Assembly: GCF_910592395.1 (NCBI RefSeq)
Contig: NC_088312.1
Location: forward strand, 2,046,001 to 2,110,000
Source of the DNA: Lineus longissimus
Lineage: Eukaryota > Nemertea > Pilidiophora > Heteronemertea > Lineidae
Direction: 5' to 3'
Length of the DNA stretch: 64,000 nucleotides
Shown here: in pieces, positions 60,692 through 64,000 of the stretch
Numbering within the stretch: the stretch's first letter is position 1
How the letters are laid out: each line of letters opens with the position of its first letter
Position numbers and translations under genes: made by a program
The notes under the pieces: generated by a model
The model's input: the letters and a program-made list of their open reading frames with translations, nothing else
What the model was told of the DNA's origin: nothing
Database searches by the model: none

Positions 60692-62121
60692 ATGGGTCTC
60701 GGTTACTCCAAGACTGCTCAGAAGAGGCAGGAAGACCTGCATGAGCAGAAAATGCATCCAGTAAGGCCGGTGAAGAAAGCATATACCTATCCGGGTCCAA
60801 AAGACACAGTAAGTTCCACATTCTTCTTAACCTTTCCCTGACAATACTGACATGAGTTACATGTAACCTCCATGTATTTGGTGGGAATCCTAAAGGCAGC
60901 CCGTGCTGTCTGTGCCAGTCATGTTTCACTCTGACTCTCATTGAGTCAACAGAAACACTGTTAGAGTGGTTACACAGTAATTCCCTCTCTCATTCAGTGT
61001 TTCTGATTTCAACTAACCCGTGATCATCCAGGATGAGGGGGTGACACCAATCAATAGAATGCTGCCACTAACTCGGGTGATGCTGATGTGTTGTGAATTT
61101 GATTCATAAATCCATATATCGCGACAGTTCTCTCCATTGAAGTGCAGCATGGCATATTTCATGGAAATGAGACCGTGTGATTGCAGATGGGGCATGCACT
61201 GAACCAATTGGAGAATAGTCCTTGGTTAAGACATTTTCCAATAGTTATATTGTAAGGCGATTGATTTTGAGTGAACTTTTTTCCAGCCAAGTTTGTTGTT
61301 ATTCTTAGAGTGTTTTATAGTGTGCATTTAGACAGAGGATTTTACATGCTGTGATTCGAGATTATCTCATACATGTAGTAAGGTAACATGTTGCATGTCC
61401 TGTCATGTAAACAGCTCCCAGGGTTCAGGAATTGTCTCTGACGTCTGCTGTGCTTGAGCATCTGCCACATTACCAAAAATTTCAGATTGAGATTACAAAC
61501 AATAGGATTAGATTATTTTATTCTCCAAAAAAGGATGCTCTTATGGTTTGGAAATCACTCATTTTACACTTGTTTTGTTCTCAATACATCCAGGATTAGA
61601 ATTTTGTGCTCCGGTGACTAAATCCTATCCGTCCAGGGGAAGGCCATGCATGTTGAACATGGGCTTTAGTCTTTAAAGTGTACGGTAGGCCTAACTACAT
61701 GTATGAGCGGTCACAAGCTACACATGCAGTGCTAATCATTTGACTTCAAGCCCTAAAATGACGAACACCTTCAAGTGACAGAGTGAGACAACGAATAGGG
61801 ATTGGGCTCCCTCTCTGGCATGGCCTTCAGTTTGTTGACGATCGACAGTATCCGTGGCTAGATATTAGAATGTTCATGTATGCTCTTTCAAGTAGGATAG
61901 GATATGACAATATTTGACATTGTGAACAGTATACCATGTCTTTCGGGGATGAAAACCCGTGGAAGTTTCCGAAAATGAAAAGTCCGCTAGTGGAGTTAAT
62001 CGAGCGCCTGCCTGGGAGTCCCCTGGACGAGATAGATGTGCAGGGGTTGTTTAGGAATGGGAAATCAACCCCCATTTACTCTGATGGTGTGGGGTTGATT
62101 TGGAAACAACCAGTGCAGCAG
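60692..62121 (+). CDS. First two coding exons of an unrecognised gene (continues, probably beyond the window)
   Basis: Exon 1 is 60692-60808 (39 codons, donor GTAAGT) and exon 2 is 61930-62121 (64 codons, acceptor GAACAG, donor GTGAGC); both junctions are phase 0. The protein begins MGLGYSKTAQKRQEDLHEQK, a basic N-terminus with a Gly at position 2, followed by a YTYPGPKD motif. Exon 2 gives NPWKFPKMKSPLVELIERLP, then GLFRNGKSTPIYSDG and ends LIWKQPVQQ. Composition and splice sites look genuinely coding. MG at the start would allow N-myristoylation, but no family is recognised. The next exon was not found up to 64000. Confidence 0.65.
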
Positions 62122-64000
62122 GTGAGCTTGATCTCTTGTGAGATTTTGTAGAATTGTTTGAAGGATTGGTGCCCTACAGGTTTAACTTGAGTAAGAGTTT
62201 TGCTGTCTGGCATTCCCCTTTGGTTGACTGTCACGTTTTGCCATTTTCACAGGCTTTCGTAGTCGGGTATGAGGTATGATGGCAATATTGATGAGTTGTC
62301 CCATAAATTGAACAAGGAAAATGAAAATGTTGACAAGATAATGGTTTTTTAACTCGAAATGATCCCTATCATAAATGGATCTTGTTTGACTAACAGTAGA
62401 GCTAGATTTCCTCATTCTGAGCTCTTTGAAATGTTGTCCATTATCGGAGAATATATATAGCCTGTTGTTATTGTCCGAAATTCATGGTAATCAATGAAGC
62501 GCTTCCTAGAAATTCTGATGTGTGAGATGTCCGTATCAAAACACCTGTCAGTGTCACATACAAATGTACTTGTGGGTACGTCTGCAAAAAAACAACATTG
62601 TCTGGTTCAGAAGATTCGTTCTATAAAAATGTTTAATCATTCAAAAATTGTTTTAAAAACTATGTGGAGCTCCTCTTATTTTAAATTCTCACTGGAAGCC
62701 AAAATCGGTTGCCGATTTTTGATTTCAGGCATTCAGCAAAAAGAACTTTCTCTTTGACCATTTATACGAAAGCATTCAAAAACAGGAACGAAAGTACAGT
62801 ACATGTAATTGTGATTGTGATTGGAACTAATTACTTTATGATAAGATAAAAGCACGCCAAAACTTCATGGTTTGTACAGTACCGGGTAAGTTTATTTGAT
62901 TTGCTACTGTAAACTGCTTTTAATTGTCTTAGCACACATGAAAAATGGTGGTGTGAGTAATCGCACACGCTCTTGAACTTTCAGAATTACATCAGCCAGG
63001 ACTTTCTGAAAATAAATTTGAATACTTCGCAGAAACATTTGTAAACATGACATGAAGGGTTTTGATCGGAAATGAAATTGATTGCTGTGGTTTGTGCAGA
63101 CTATTCATAGATTTGGAATGTTCCTATTGTCATCTGCCCACGCTTTCAAGGCTGTGATATGAATTATTAATTTGATAAATGTGACTAAGAGCTGATTAGA
63201 TCCCATCTGTTACTGGTTGTTATTGTTTCTGTTTTAATAGTTAGTGGTCAGACCCCAAATTGGTAAGTGTTATTCCAATACATGCAAGAGGCCTTTCTTA
63301 TCTGGCCAGCTCTCTTAAGACAGAACTTTTCAGGGATGTCAAAATATAGAGACTATGATTTTTGTGCTGCTTTATGTTCTTCCTGAGCAAAGAAATATGA
63401 GTTGTGGCAACTCCTCTATCACTCTAAATCAGTGAATGTGATCGACTGATTTGCCAGTGCCAGTTTAGGCACTTATACCCTCAGCTTTGGCCACAGTTGG
63501 TGATCAGTCATCATCATAGAGGGCTTGGTGTGATTTTGGTTCGATATTACTGTGATTGAATAATTTTGGGTGCGTCAGTTTATGCAATTTAGGCGCTATG
63601 CAATAGCCTTTAGCACTGTTGGATATCGATCTTCCATCGAGACATGATTTGGTTGGTTGCGAATTTGGTAAACGATTGATCACTGTTGATTCAGATGCTA
63701 AGCGACAGCCCTTTAGGACTGTCGGCAATTGATCGCCTGCCCACACATCGTGGGTTGTCATAAATCTTATCACTTCATCAGTATTCTTCACCAATATGTC
63801 AACAAAATCCCGTCTGATGCCGTTAACATGTAATGTACCACTTCCAGCCAATTTACTATTAGACGTCAATTCCGCAAGGATTTTCAGTTTAATCTTCTGG
63901 TGATTGCATGCTTTCAGACATACATGTACATTTCCAATAGTGACCCTGAAAGATGATATGCAACTGGGCAGAAAGGAAGTTGGCCATTGTGGGCTTTCTT
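62122..64000. other. Probable intron or intergenic sequence to the window end
   Basis: No further exon of the upstream gene could be supported. A minus-strand open frame at 63504-63869 lies in sequence with an internal, diverged repeat (two phrases around AGCACTGTTGG and AGGACTGTCGG about 110 bases apart), so it is more likely repeat-derived than a gene. Confidence 0.35.

Noticed and set aside
1-64000. CRISPR array, operon, prophage or bacterial defence island
   Set aside because: Spliced animal genes with GT-AG introns throughout; the tandem arrays have no spacers and no associated genes.

Overview
The window is eukaryotic nuclear DNA from an intron-rich animal. Genes are split by GT-AG introns, the non-coding DNA is AT-rich, and there are several short non-autonomous DNA transposons, satellite-like arrays and a widely spaced intergenic region. 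Frequent TAGGCCTA-like and TACATGTA words and the CGT-microsatellite repeat after the first gene suggest a marine invertebrate (an echinoderm or hemichordate, or a lophotrochozoan). The species cannot be fixed from the sequence alone. It is not a prokaryotic or viral window.

Layout. Positions 2-895 (+) are the last three exons of EMC1, a subunit of the ER membrane protein complex, followed by a 3' UTR and a 302-bp satellite-like array (about 1613-2810). Positions 4292-5923 (-) hold a complete five-exon RPL24 (ribosomal protein eL24) gene. Head-to-head with it, 239 bp away, starts CEP97 (6163-29985, +). I reconstructed 21 coding exons for CEP97 with consistent splice phases and about 1388 residues. 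It has an N-terminal leucine-rich-repeat block, an IQ motif, a fibronectin type III domain and a long Ser-rich tail. Intron 20 carries a 397-bp nested palindrome flanked by TTAA (piggyBac-like).

Beyond CEP97 come a 12-copy array of a nearly invariant 84-bp unit (32056-33060) and a convergent minus-strand gene (35968-37149). That gene encodes an N-terminally membrane-anchored protein with a WH1/EVH1-like domain, a lysine-rich stretch and a CRIB-like motif, a WASP-like module order. Positions 37.2-60.6 kb are mostly gene-poor. They hold an initiator-tRNA-Met pseudogene with an encoded CCA, a CAGT-ended mariner/pogo-type MITE, other inverted-repeat elements, recent tandem duplications and a few possible terminal exons of unrecognised genes. 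From 60692 (+) two well-formed exons open an unrecognised gene that probably continues past the window.

Working relations. EMC1 acts in membrane-protein insertion, RPL24 in the large ribosomal subunit and CEP97 at the centriole cap; there is no operon logic. The notable context is the divergent RPL24-CEP97 pair, which share an intergenic promoter. As I recall it, the two genes are also neighbours, divergently oriented, on human 3q12.3.
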